Positions 52,440 through 62,047 are shown, numbered from the stretch's first letter. The stretch is DNA of 64,000 nt from Anaerolineae bacterium (GCA_022841825.1 JALHQT010000008.1:310001-374000), one strand, 5' to 3'. The notes: generated by a model not told the origin, from the letters alone. Made by a program: numbers and translations.

Positions 52440-53441
52440 TCAGCGCGCATTACGAAGGCGGGGGTCGGCGGCGTAGTAGAGCAAATCGACCACGAGATTG
52501 ACCAGCACATAGACGAGCGCGATATAGATCGCCGCGCCCTGCACGACCGGGTAGTCGCGCTTGAGCACGCCGTCGAGCAGCGTGCGCCCCATCCCCGGCA
52601 TCGTGAAGACCACCTCCGTGATGACCGCCCCACCGAGCAGCGTCCCAAACAACAGCCCTTGCAGCGTGATGATGGGCAGCAGCGCATTGCGGAAGGCATG
52701 AACCCAGGTGACCCGCCCGTTGGAAAGCCCTTTTGCGCGCGCCGTCTGCACGTAATTGGCGCTCAGGATCTCCAGCATGGATGAGCGTGTCAGCCGTGCC
52801 GCAAAGCCCGCCGATGTCAGGCTGATCGACAATGCGGGCAGCGTGATGTGGCGCAGATAGCTGCCGAGCAGTTCCCAGTTGCCTGTCAGCAGCGAGTCGA
52901 TGATGATGAAATTGGTGATTGGCTCGTACGTGATGCGCCCGAAGCGCCCGCCCGGCGGCAGCCAGCCCAGCTCTACCGCGAAGACCAGGATCAGCAGTGT
53001 CCCCACCCAGAAGAGCGGCACCGACACGCTGAGGGTTGTCAGGAAGCGCACCGCATACTCGACGAGGGCGTTTCGGCTGATGACGGAGATCACGCCCGCC
53101 GTCACGCCCAACAGGGTGCTGCCAGCCAGCGCCAGGGCTGCCAGTTCAATCGTCGGCGGCATCCGCTCAAACATCAGGCGCGTCAGCGAAATCCCGGAAC
53201 TCATCGATACGCCCAGATCGCCGCGCAGCAGGTCGCCCATGAACAAGCCATACTGCTCCCAGATCGGACGATCCAAACCCCACAGCGCCTGCACCCGTTC
53301 GACCTGCTGCGGATCAAGGATCTGGTTGGCGACCGATTCGATTGGATTGCCGGGGACAATGCGCAGGGCGAGAAATGTGAGGGTGGCGACCGCCCACATC
53401 ACGACCGGCAGCCACAACAGGCGATTCAGGACAAAGCGCAT
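52440..53441 (-). CDS. Peptide/nickel ABC transporter permease (DppB-like)
   Basis: This 333-residue permease starts MRFVLNRLLWLPVVMW and has the family motif FLALRIVPGNPIESV and an EAA loop (NYVQTARAKGLSNGRVTWVH). It forms the channel with the DppC-like protein encoded four bases upstream. The ATG at 53441 is chosen over a longer frame to 53498 that overlaps the upstream gene. No DppD or DppF ATPase is in the window. Confidence 0.92.
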   Translation of the reverse strand: MRFVLNRLLWLPVVMWAVATLTFLALRIVPGNPIESVANQILDPQQVERVQALWGLDRPIWEQYGLFMGDLLRGDLGVSMSSGISLTRLMFERMPPTIELAALALAGSTLLGVTAGVISVISRNALVEYAVRFLTTLSVSVPLFWVGTLLILVFAVELGWLPPGGRFGRITYEPITNFIIIDSLLTGNWELLGSYLRHITLPALSISLTSAGFAARLTRSSMLEILSANYVQTARAKGLSNGRVTWVHAFRNALLPIITLQGLLFGTLLGGAVITEVVFTMPGMGRTLLDGVLKRDYPVVQGAAIYIALVYVLVNLVVDLLYYAADPRLRNAR

Positions 53442-53445
53442 GTCT

Positions 53446-54375
53446 CTACTCACTCCGCCGCATTTTGGGGTCAAGCACATCGCGCAGCATATCGCCAATA
53501 AAATTGATGCTCAGAACCGTCAATGTGATCGCCAATCCGGGATAGAACGGCACATACGGCGCGTCATACAACATCTTCTGCCCATCTGCGACCATCACCC
53601 CCCAATCCGGCTCGCGCGGGTCTACGCCAAGCCCGATGAAGTTCAGTGCGGCGGCTGTACTGATGGCAACAGCCAGCAGCCCACTCGCCTGAATGATGAT
53701 CGGTGCGACGATATTTGGGAAAATATGGCGCAGAATGATATGACCATCCTGCGCGCCGAGCGACCGCGCCGCCGTCACATACTCTTCGTGCAGAAGCGAC
53801 AGCACGACGGAGCGCACCAGGCGAGCGAAGACCGGCACCATCGCAAAGGCGATGGCGATGATCAGGTTCGATAACCCGCGTCCGAGCGTGGCGACGATCA
53901 GGATCGCCAGCAGCACCGATGGAAAACTCAGCATGACATCCATCAGCCGCATCAGCAGGTTATCGACCCACCCGCCGCGATAGGCGGAGATCGTGCCAAT
54001 TGCGAGACCAATCCCCAAAGCGATCAGCACGGATGTGAAACCGGTCAGTAGAATAGGACGCCCGCCGTAAAGGACACGCGCCAGGACATCACGCCCCAGG
54101 TTATCGGTGCCAAAGAGGTATTCAACCGACGGCGGCACAAAGCGCGCGGTCACCGCCGTCGCCTGGGGGTCGCGTGGGCTGACGACGTGGGCAAAAACTG
54201 TCAGTAATACGATAAGAATGAGCAGCAGGGAACTGATGACGCCCATCGGAGATTTTCGCAGCAGGCGCGAAACAAGCCTGCGCCATCCACCGGGCGGGGG
54301 CGCACGTCTAATCGAGTGGATTTTTCCGGAAGAAACAGCCGTCGTCACATAAGGAACTTTCGCAAAATGTGTCAT
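53446..54375 (-). CDS. Peptide/nickel ABC transporter permease (DppC-like)
   Basis: This is a DppC-type permease of about 309 residues with the FGTDNLGRDVLARVLYGGR motif, the EAA loop (EEYVTAARSLGAQDGHIILR) and GLGVDPREPDWGVM. The ATG at 54375 follows directly on the 28-base palindrome with no visible Shine-Dalgarno site. GTG at 54342 is another possible start. It lies between the binding-protein and DppB-like genes. Confidence 0.9.
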   Translation of the reverse strand: MTHFAKVPYVTTAVSSGKIHSIRRAPPPGGWRRLVSRLLRKSPMGVISSLLLILIVLLTVFAHVVSPRDPQATAVTARFVPPSVEYLFGTDNLGRDVLARVLYGGRPILLTGFTSVLIALGIGLAIGTISAYRGGWVDNLLMRLMDVMLSFPSVLLAILIVATLGRGLSNLIIAIAFAMVPVFARLVRSVVLSLLHEEYVTAARSLGAQDGHIILRHIFPNIVAPIIIQASGLLAVAISTAAALNFIGLGVDPREPDWGVMVADGQKMLYDAPYVPFYPGLAITLTVLSINFIGDMLRDVLDPKMRRSE

Positions 54376-54403
54376 GTAGGGGCGCAACATGTTGCGCCCC
54401 TAC
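54376..54403. repeat. Perfect 28-base GTAGGGGCGCAACA palindrome
   Basis: The half GTAGGGGCGCAACA is followed exactly by its reverse complement. It sits between the binding-protein gene and the first permease gene, touching the permease ATG. A smaller partner, GTAGGGCTGCGCCC, lies at about 54425-54437. Confidence 0.9.
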
Positions 54404-54450
54404 AATCAACCGAATGTCGTTCGTAGGGCTGCGCCCTTGACCTCTATTCT

Positions 54451-56052
54451 TTACTCGCTCACCCAGACTTCGCGCAGGGAGACGCGCCCCGCCGCTGCCG
54501 TATTGACCGGGACGTTCTGTACGCGCGAGGTCACAAAGACAGGCGGCGTCAGATACGTCAGGTAGACATACGGCAGATCGTTGAGGAGGATTTGGTTCGC
54601 CTCCTGATAGATCGCCAGACGTTCGGCGCTGTCGGTCGAAGCCAGACCATCAGCGAGAAGCTGTGTGAAGTCCGCCGAAGTCGGCAGCACCTGGTAATTC
54701 GCCTGACCATACGGCGCGCGAACGGTGTCGAGCACCTGGAGGCGATCATCGGGGTCTGCGATGAAGGTCGAGCGCTGGTTGATGCTCAACTGCATCCGAC
54801 TGGGGTCGGTTTCCGACAACACCTCGTCAGCGGAGCTGTCGCCAACCTTGCCCCAGAACGAGCCGCTATCCAGCGGGTCAAGCGTCACATCAAAGCCGAC
54901 GGCTTCCAGGTCAAGCGCGATCAGCTCTGCCATGGCGGGCCAGAAACGGTTGTTCTCATAGGACAGGTTGACCGGGATCGGCGTCGCCAAGCCGCTTTCG
55001 GCGATCAGGGTCGCTGCCAATTCAGGGTTGTAGGCGCTCGCCGAAGCCAACGACTCATCAAAACCCACATCCAACGGACCGAGCAGCCCCGCCGGGGCAA
55101 GCCCGTAACCACTCAATGCGCCCAGGATCAGCGTATCGCGGTTGATGGCAGCGTTGACCGCCTGGCGGATCTCCAGTTGGTCGAAAGGCGGGTTGGCGAC
55201 ATTGATGCCGAGGAACAGCGAGACGAGCGGACCACCGACTTCGACGCGGTAGCCTTCGGTCTCAGCGAGGCGCGGCGCGGCGAGGAATGGCGCGGACGTG
55301 GTGATGTCCACTTCTCCTGCTTCCAGCGCGGTCAGGATCGACGCTTCGTCCGGGTAGGCGCGAATGATCAACTGATCGAGATACGGGCGACCTGCCCAGT
55401 AGCTTTCGTTGGCGCTCAGAACGGCTTCCTGCCCAGGGATGAAGCTGTCGATCTTGAACGCGCCGGCAAAGACCGGGTTGGTACCGACCGCTTCAGCTCC
55501 CGCGTCGAGTGTCGCCGGGCTGATGATGTACGCCGACGGACGCGAGAGTTTGGCAGCCTGTGTCGCGTCCGGCGCGATCAGCGTCATGACGACGGTATCG
55601 GCATCCGGCGCAGTCACCGATTCCCAGTTGGCAGTGCCATGGCCAGGGAACATGTACATGCCTTCCACGTAGGCGGGGTCTGCGGTGTTGGTATCGCGCG
55701 TTAGGCTGCGCACCACTGCATCAGCAGTCACTGGCGTACCATCGCTGAAGACCGCGCCATCACGCAGGTTGAAGGTGTAGGTCAATCCGTCATCCGAGAC
55801 CGTCCACGACTCCGCCAGCGCCGGAACCGGCTCACCAGTGCTGAAATCGACGCGCACCAGACCTTCGCCGATGTTGTCCAGAACGTTGATGGAGCCAAAA
55901 CCCGTCCAGATCCCATTTTCAAGCGTATCGCCCATCGAGTCGGCTGCCCAGACGATGGAACCGCCCACCTGTGGGTCCTGCGCCGATACAGTTGTGAACG
56001 TGAGAAGGAGTAACCCGACGAGAAGCAAAGACCACAAACGACTACTCTTCAT
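54451..56052 (-). CDS. Peptide ABC transporter substrate-binding protein
   Basis: This 533-residue SBP family 5 protein has a signal peptide (LWSLLLVGLLLLTFTTVSAQ), the usual GEGLVRVDFSTGEPVPALAE and SWTVSDDGLTYTFNLRDGAVF segments, and the C-terminal lobe. It captures peptides or similar ligands for the permeases downstream. GGAGA precedes the ATG at 56052; a frame to 56154 lacks a signal at its start. A TTGGCA/TATAAT promoter lies upstream. Confidence 0.92.
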   Translation of the reverse strand: MKSSRLWSLLLVGLLLLTFTTVSAQDPQVGGSIVWAADSMGDTLENGIWTGFGSINVLDNIGEGLVRVDFSTGEPVPALAESWTVSDDGLTYTFNLRDGAVFSDGTPVTADAVVRSLTRDTNTADPAYVEGMYMFPGHGTANWESVTAPDADTVVMTLIAPDATQAAKLSRPSAYIISPATLDAGAEAVGTNPVFAGAFKIDSFIPGQEAVLSANESYWAGRPYLDQLIIRAYPDEASILTALEAGEVDITTSAPFLAAPRLAETEGYRVEVGGPLVSLFLGINVANPPFDQLEIRQAVNAAINRDTLILGALSGYGLAPAGLLGPLDVGFDESLASASAYNPELAATLIAESGLATPIPVNLSYENNRFWPAMAELIALDLEAVGFDVTLDPLDSGSFWGKVGDSSADEVLSETDPSRMQLSINQRSTFIADPDDRLQVLDTVRAPYGQANYQVLPTSADFTQLLADGLASTDSAERLAIYQEANQILLNDLPYVYLTYLTPPVFVTSRVQNVPVNTAAAGRVSLREVWVSE

Positions 56053-56204
56053 GCAAACATCTCCACAGAACAGAAACTTGAGAAAGGACTTACGCAGTTG
56101 CGCCGAATCTCGTGCTCGAAACAAAGAGCAAAAGCCCCTTGTCCGCAACCTCAAATGCGTAACTTCTATGAGGTTGAAGTGCTTATGGTACTGCGTGGGT
56201 GGAG

Positions 56205-56232
56205 ATTATAAAGTGAATTTTGAAGATGCCAA
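56205..56232 (-). promoter_or_regulatory. Sigma70-type promoter of the peptide-ABC operon
   Basis: On the minus strand TTGGCA (56232-56227) and TATAAT (56210-56205) have a 16-base spacer. The leader to the ATG at 56052 is about 145 bases. Confidence 0.72.
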
Positions 56233-56288
56233 TTATTGAATCTACACAAGACACGCCGCACTCCAATGTTGACTTTGAGCAAACATGC

Positions 56289-59200
56289 TCATGACCCGCC
56301 GCGCGCGCGGAAGTATCCATTGATCATCCGATAGAACTCCAGCGTGTTTTCCGGCTTGCGTTCACCCAGCTCGAGCCTTTTCATGTTGCGGTCTTCTTCG
56401 ACCAGCGCACGCGGGTTTCCCTGCTCGGCGATCAGGAGAAGGTATTCGGGCAAACGCTGCAAATCGAGCGCCAGTTCATGAACCAGTTTACGCCGTTCGC
56501 CCAATGACACTTCATCCCACAGGCTCTCTAACTCGCTCCAAAGCACGTCAGCATTGAATTTCCACCGCCCTTCCGCCGGGAACGCGCGCAGAAAACTTCT
56601 CAGCAGTCGCAGCGTCACCCCTACATCGTTGAGCAGGTCGTGAGCACCGCGCGCCGCCAGGGGATGCGGATTCGTCAGCGGGGACAAGCTGAGGTTCGCG
56701 CGCTTTCCACGCGAAAAATATCCTCCCATGTTGCGGAGAACATCCAGTGGTGCAATCGCCGGCTCGACGCCATTCACCAACGCCTCAACCTGTGCATTGG
56801 AGGGTCGTGGTCGCAGAGATTTCTGGCGCTGGGCAATTGCGACGATCACTTTGCCCAAATCGATGATCTCACGCGCGAGCTTCTGGCGGTCGCTCGGGGT
56901 GAATCCTCCCATGAGCGCATCCAGATCTCCCGTCAGCACCTTCAGACCTGGCACATGATTCTTGTCAACGAATGCCAACCCGGTATCGTGCAGGAAATTC
57001 GCCGCCAGATGGATGTACCCCGCGTACTCTTCAATCGGTACGCCGTCCAGGATGCGTTTGAACAGTAAGGTCGCGTCCATCTCCTGCTTGATCGCACTGC
57101 CCAGCTTGTCAATGATCCGCGTCGTCGCGCGGCGATCATCACCCGACGGCAGCATACGCACGTATCGCCGCAGCAGGTTCGTCGCAATCTCGCGCAGGGC
57201 TTCGTCGTCGCTCATCAGGCTGTATAGGCGAAGCATGGACTGCGCTCCCCCCTCGCCTTCTGCGGCGGCAACCCCCGGCGTGAGTTCTGCAACCCGCACT
57301 GCAGAAGGCATATCGACGCGCACGATGTGATGCTGCACGAGCGCCAGCAGCATCGGCATCGGGACTTGTACGGCGATGAGCGGATTTGCCACCACCAGCG
57401 CATGAAGGTCAGCAGCCGCTCCCGCCATTGCTGCCGACCATCCCGCATTCTGTAACGCACCATAATGCGCCAGCATCAGCGGCAGCGGCTTCATCCCATT
57501 CACGGTGAGTGCCTTGAGCGCGCTAAGGGCAGATCCAGGCGTCAGGGCAACTTCTGTGAACAGCGTGTGGACAAAATCCGCGTAGCCAGTCGGAGTGCGC
57601 TCCTGCCCGAAGAGTACACGACCGGTATTGAGCACGCTGCTGGCAAAGTCGTTGTAAGCGCGTCGTGCCAGCAGGATGCGCACCAGGCTGCGCGTCCCCT
57701 CTTCTCCGAGGACATAAATCCGCTGATCGGTCGAAAGATTGCGCACAATCCAACGCAGCGTCTGATCGTAGGTGTCTCCCCACGGGCTTTCAGCAGCTTT
57801 CGCCAGGAGTGCCAGTGCCTCCACATCGACCAGATCACCCCGGTCGCGCAGCATGGCGATTTCGGACAGGCGAATGGCGAGCAGCGGATGCGTCTCTTCC
57901 TCGAACGCACTCGCCGCGCGTGCCAGCAAACCATGGGTATCGCCACGCGCCGTCCCGAACAGGTAGGGCATCAGCCGAACGAGGCTCTGTGGCAGATTCG
58001 CCAGAATGTCTGACTGATCGAACAGCTTCTGAAAACGATCGGTCGGGTATGCCGCCGCCGCGAGCGCGACCAGTGTCCTGGTCAGATCGCTGTCTTTCCC
58101 CGCCAGCGCCAGCGCCTTGTCGACCAATTGCGGGAGGATAGGTGCGACTTGTGCGGACGATGGGGCGCTGCCGACCGAACGCATGAACGCCGCCAGTCCC
58201 GGTGCATCACCCGCCTCGACGAGTGCCGCCACATGCATTTTCGCCGCGCGCTGCGCCTGTTCCACCCACAGCATCCCTCCGAAACCACCACTGTCACTGA
58301 TCCAATCGACCAGGGTGTGATAGATGGTCTCGGCATGAACGCCCGCATTGAGGGTCTCGTCGATCTGCCGCAGCAGTGCCGCCTCCATCGTGCTGCTGCC
58401 GCGTGCCACGCGCCCAATCTGGCGAAGATGTTCGGTCGCCTGGAGCGGCAGCGCCAGCTTGAGCAGATGGCTCGTATATGCCAGCCGCACCTCATCGCTC
58501 AGGGTCGGATCATCCGTCAGCACCTGCGCTGCTGCCTCCAGCTCGACAGGCTGATTGCCGAGCACCGCTGTATCGATCCTCAGCCGCGTCGCTGCGTAAT
58601 GGAGCGCCGTCGATAACGAATCGCCCAGGCGAATTCGCCAGCCCGCGACAGGAGTCAGATTGTCAGTGCCCTGCAAAACCAGTTCAGTATCCAGCCGAAG
58701 CTGGCTGGTGATAAAGCGTGCGTAATCATCCGTCGCCTCCACGCCAGTCGGATCGCTTTCGCCCCAACGGTACGCGACGACATCCGGCGGCACATCGCTA
58801 TCGGGGAGGAAAGTGATTAGCGTGTCCGGGCGTCGCTGCGGTGCCGCGTGGGTGGCGAAGGTGACGCCCAGGCGAGCGGGCGCGGGCATCAGCGCCAGCA
58901 GCCCTTCGACCATCGCCAGGCGCTTTTCGAGGTCGAGTGGAGCACCATAAACCAGAACCGGCGTGTTGGTGATGATGGCAGCAAGCAGTCGCTCGATGGT
59001 GCTGATGCGGTTGCGCGTTGCGCTCATCAGCGCCAGCATGGCGCGCGTCTGCTGCGGAGCGCCGGGGGCGTCGCCTTCAACATAAGTCAAGGGTTGCAGT
59101 TGAGCGCCCCGGACTTCAAAACCAGGCATTGAGTCTTCGGTCAAGGGCAGCAATGCGCGCAGGTTTCCACTCAGGCTGCGGACAATGTCCGAAGAAAGCA

Positions 59201-59465
59201 GGACGACATGAGTCATGAACTGTCCCGCCGCCGCGACCTGCGATTGCACGAAGTAGAAACCGTGCTTGGAGCTGCGCGCCAACGCCAATGCGCCCCGGGG
59301 CTGTTTCGACAGCGGCGGGATGATGGCAAGCTGCACCGCTTCGGCGACCTGTTCCGTTTTGATCCCGGCGCTGCTCGCCAGCAGGCGCATGTCCCCATCC
59401 GGCGCGCCCGCCTTCAGCACTTGCCCGCGATAGAAGTGTTCGAGCGTGTGGACGTTTGATGTCAC
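56289..59465 (-). CDS. Large protein resembling GTPase-associated GAP1
   Basis: This 1058-residue cytoplasmic protein has no membrane segment. The first 240 residues (YRGQVLKAGAPDGDMRLLAS, KHGFYFVQSQVAAAGQFMTH, LGVTFATHAAPQRRPDTLIT) resemble the GAP1 N-terminal domain of GTPase-associated systems. The rest is helical and fits the GAP1 middle and C-terminal regions. This is a recognition by eye and needs a profile search. In described cases such proteins act with small GTPases; one is encoded at 19187. Its neighbours here, a transporter and a PDZ protein, give no further clue. Confidence 0.6.
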   Translation of the reverse strand: MTSNVHTLEHFYRGQVLKAGAPDGDMRLLASSAGIKTEQVAEAVQLAIIPPLSKQPRGALALARSSKHGFYFVQSQVAAAGQFMTHVVLLSSDIVRSLSGNLRALLPLTEDSMPGFEVRGAQLQPLTYVEGDAPGAPQQTRAMLALMSATRNRISTIERLLAAIITNTPVLVYGAPLDLEKRLAMVEGLLALMPAPARLGVTFATHAAPQRRPDTLITFLPDSDVPPDVVAYRWGESDPTGVEATDDYARFITSQLRLDTELVLQGTDNLTPVAGWRIRLGDSLSTALHYAATRLRIDTAVLGNQPVELEAAAQVLTDDPTLSDEVRLAYTSHLLKLALPLQATEHLRQIGRVARGSSTMEAALLRQIDETLNAGVHAETIYHTLVDWISDSGGFGGMLWVEQAQRAAKMHVAALVEAGDAPGLAAFMRSVGSAPSSAQVAPILPQLVDKALALAGKDSDLTRTLVALAAAAYPTDRFQKLFDQSDILANLPQSLVRLMPYLFGTARGDTHGLLARAASAFEEETHPLLAIRLSEIAMLRDRGDLVDVEALALLAKAAESPWGDTYDQTLRWIVRNLSTDQRIYVLGEEGTRSLVRILLARRAYNDFASSVLNTGRVLFGQERTPTGYADFVHTLFTEVALTPGSALSALKALTVNGMKPLPLMLAHYGALQNAGWSAAMAGAAADLHALVVANPLIAVQVPMPMLLALVQHHIVRVDMPSAVRVAELTPGVAAAEGEGGAQSMLRLYSLMSDDEALREIATNLLRRYVRMLPSGDDRRATTRIIDKLGSAIKQEMDATLLFKRILDGVPIEEYAGYIHLAANFLHDTGLAFVDKNHVPGLKVLTGDLDALMGGFTPSDRQKLAREIIDLGKVIVAIAQRQKSLRPRPSNAQVEALVNGVEPAIAPLDVLRNMGGYFSRGKRANLSLSPLTNPHPLAARGAHDLLNDVGVTLRLLRSFLRAFPAEGRWKFNADVLWSELESLWDEVSLGERRKLVHELALDLQRLPEYLLLIAEQGNPRALVEEDRNMKRLELGERKPENTLEFYRMINGYFRARGGS

Positions 59466-59580
59466 GACTGCTTATGCCCCAAAAGTATCCGCTGCTGCTC
59501 TCTTTTACTCACTATAAGCGCAATCCGCGCTTCTGCACAACAGGGCTTTTGTGCCACGCCGAAGACGCGACAAACTGCCC

Positions 59581-61893
59581 CTAGGCATCTGGCGCTTCGA
59601 CATCCACATCCAGCGTGAAGGTCGTCGGTACAAGCGTCTCATCAGAGACCGCGCTGATCGCCAGGATCATCTGCTGGTTCGGCGTGAGCCGGAATGACCA
59701 CTCGCCCGCCGTCGCAGGGTCGTCCGGTGCGATCAATGCCTGCACAGACGCCGCCTCGGTCTGAGTCGGTGCGACAAACGTCTGGATGATGTACTGCTGC
59801 GAAACGTCGCTCGTCACGGCTGCAAACCCCTCCAACTGCCAGGACTCGGTGTTTTCTCCGCCATCCGAGAAGTTGATCTCGCGGACTTGCAGGTTATCGA
59901 CTGCCAAGCCAAGCGTCTCATGTCCCGGCAGCGTGACCGTCTCAAAGCGCAGCAGGATCTCGTTGCCCGCATACGCGCTGAGATCCACAGACTGCGGCAG
60001 CCACTCCGCATCGGGTTCCAGCGTACGTGTCGGGAAGGTGCCGAGGACGACGGGGAGATCGAATTGTGCTGTGCTCTCGCCTTCCCCTCGCCCAATGATG
60101 AGCGTGATCGTGTCGCCCGGCGCGTAGTCCGCCAGCACTGAGACGATGTTCGGCACACGATCCCACTCCCGCCCGTCGTAGCCAAGGATGCGGTCGCCCG
60201 CCTGTAACCCGGCAGCTCCGGCGGGTCCGTCCACCGTGACCGCGCTCACGGTGATGCCATCGGCAGCCATCGCCACGCCCAGCAGCGGGAAGGGGCGCGG
60301 CGGCTCTGTACTGCTCACACCCGTCAGCCCCGCCCCAACCGCTGCACCCAGTGGATTGTCCGTCGCCGTTCCCGCCAGAGGCAGCGCCCTCCAGGTCGAG
60401 CCGCCATCTTCAGACACACTGACGTAGGCGTAATTGAACCCGCGTGGCAGCGAATACCAGGCGTCAAAAGTCAGTGTCGCCGTCAGCACCGGGCGCAGGT
60501 CGAGGCTGCGCGTCATGCGGGCGTTGGCATTGCGGGCGTTCCCCGACCAATAAAAGCGATCATCCGCAGCGCGGCTGCCCCCCATCGGCAGCCGGGCGGT
60601 CATCGGCGCGCCCGCAAAGCGCAGGTTGACGACGCTCTCCTCTTCGTTCGTATTGGTCAGCAGCAGATAGTACGTCCCGAACTGCTCCAGCGTGCGATTG
60701 GCAATCGAAGTATCGCCCAGCTCTTGCAGCGGAGTCAGTCGTGCCCGGACGTTTTGCGGGAACTCAATGACACTGTAGGCATAGCGACCATCGCCAAACG
60801 GCGTATTCAAGACGTTCGCCATCACAAAATCGGCGAACAACGCTCGCGCCGTCACAGGATCGCCCGTCACGGGATCGACGATGCCGTTTTCGCGCAGCGC
60901 CGCATCGACGGCACGTATGCCATCCCCCTGTGCACGGAAGAGCGAAATCAGAGGGGCAGCACCATATTCCTGAAACAGATAGTTGAGAAACAACTGCTGC
61001 GCGCCGTTCACCGTCTGACTGTTGATGAACGTCTGCGTCGCCAGCAGCGGTGTATCCGGAGTCAGCAGGTAAGCGACCATCTCACGCAGCGGCGGTTCGC
61101 CATCTTCAAGCTGCTGAAGGATCAGGTCGGCGATAAGCTGCTGAAGCCAGACAGGTTGATCGGGATAGTTGTACTGCGCGATCATGCCCAGGTAAGCCTG
61201 GATAACGGAGGACACATACAGCGGCGCATCCAGTGGCGCGGTTGTGAAGACGCTGGTATTGACCAGGATCGTCTCACGCTGGTTGCTGTAGCCACCCGCG
61301 ACCAGGTCGGCGGGGATGCTGTCAATGGGGTTATAGAGCGCAACCTGCTCAAACGGCAGATCGCGCGTGTAGAGAATGGCAATGCGCGGGTCGCTGTCCA
61401 CGTCCGGGATGGGCAGAAAATCGCCCGGCAGCGGGGCTTCGCCCTCCGGCGGAGCACTGCCTGGCTCGCCGAAGTTGACGCGCAAGCGCATTGCGTCAAA
61501 GAGCTGCGCGTACTGCTCACCAAGGGTCACCATCGCCGCAGCCAACTGTTCCGGCGTGCGAAACCCCTCGCCCTCGGCAGGCACACCCACGCCGCCAAGC
61601 TCCACGCCCTGCTCGACCCACACATTGATCCCCGGCGCAAGCCCGACAAGACGCGCTTCAATCGGTTGGGGTTCGCTCATGCCCCGGCGCGGCACCCAGA
61701 AGGTCTCCGTATCCCCCACCACGTAAATCGGCGTTGGTGCCGCGAATGCCTCCTCACGTGCATAGCCGAGATACCGTTGTGCGAGATCGAGCGGATCGCG
61801 CAGTGGCATCACGCGCTCCTGTGCGACGGCGCTGCCGGCGACCATGATACAGACCAATAAGATAACCACATGAAATAGGAAGCGATGCAGCAT
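59581..61893 (-). CDS. Secreted PDZ protein with degenerate metallopeptidase-like region
   Basis: A signal peptide (FLFHVVILLVCIMVAGSAVAQ) starts this protein of about 770 residues. The region GGYSNQRETILVNTS to PVWLQQLIADLILQQL lines up with M6/immune-inhibitor-type peptidases. The usual HExxH of that family is replaced by VIQAYLGMIAQYN, so it is probably not a peptidase. A beta-sandwich and a PDZ domain (LLGVAMAADGITVSAVTVDG, AGLQAGDRILGYDGREWDRV) follow. ATG at 61893 has AGG at fair spacing; ATG at 61902 is an alternative. Confidence 0.72.
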   Translation of the reverse strand: MLHRFLFHVVILLVCIMVAGSAVAQERVMPLRDPLDLAQRYLGYAREEAFAAPTPIYVVGDTETFWVPRRGMSEPQPIEARLVGLAPGINVWVEQGVELGGVGVPAEGEGFRTPEQLAAAMVTLGEQYAQLFDAMRLRVNFGEPGSAPPEGEAPLPGDFLPIPDVDSDPRIAILYTRDLPFEQVALYNPIDSIPADLVAGGYSNQRETILVNTSVFTTAPLDAPLYVSSVIQAYLGMIAQYNYPDQPVWLQQLIADLILQQLEDGEPPLREMVAYLLTPDTPLLATQTFINSQTVNGAQQLFLNYLFQEYGAAPLISLFRAQGDGIRAVDAALRENGIVDPVTGDPVTARALFADFVMANVLNTPFGDGRYAYSVIEFPQNVRARLTPLQELGDTSIANRTLEQFGTYYLLLTNTNEEESVVNLRFAGAPMTARLPMGGSRAADDRFYWSGNARNANARMTRSLDLRPVLTATLTFDAWYSLPRGFNYAYVSVSEDGGSTWRALPLAGTATDNPLGAAVGAGLTGVSSTEPPRPFPLLGVAMAADGITVSAVTVDGPAGAAGLQAGDRILGYDGREWDRVPNIVSVLADYAPGDTITLIIGRGEGESTAQFDLPVVLGTFPTRTLEPDAEWLPQSVDLSAYAGNEILLRFETVTLPGHETLGLAVDNLQVREINFSDGGENTESWQLEGFAAVTSDVSQQYIIQTFVAPTQTEAASVQALIAPDDPATAGEWSFRLTPNQQMILAISAVSDETLVPTTFTLDVDVEAPDA

Positions 61894-62047
61894 CACAGAC
61901 ATCCTGGGATAAGTCGAGCAAGCGCATGGAGTATACACATTCATGCAACAGTGTAGAAACATCTGTGCCTGGTTCTTCATACGTGCTGATCGCTAGAACC
62001 ACATATAATGAGTCTGATCTCTTGTAAGCAACAGGCAGGTACGTCAT

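Noticed and set aside
54592-55704. Open frame of 370 codons opposite the peptide-binding protein
   Set aside because: Shadow of a clear gene; no recognisable domain or start signal.
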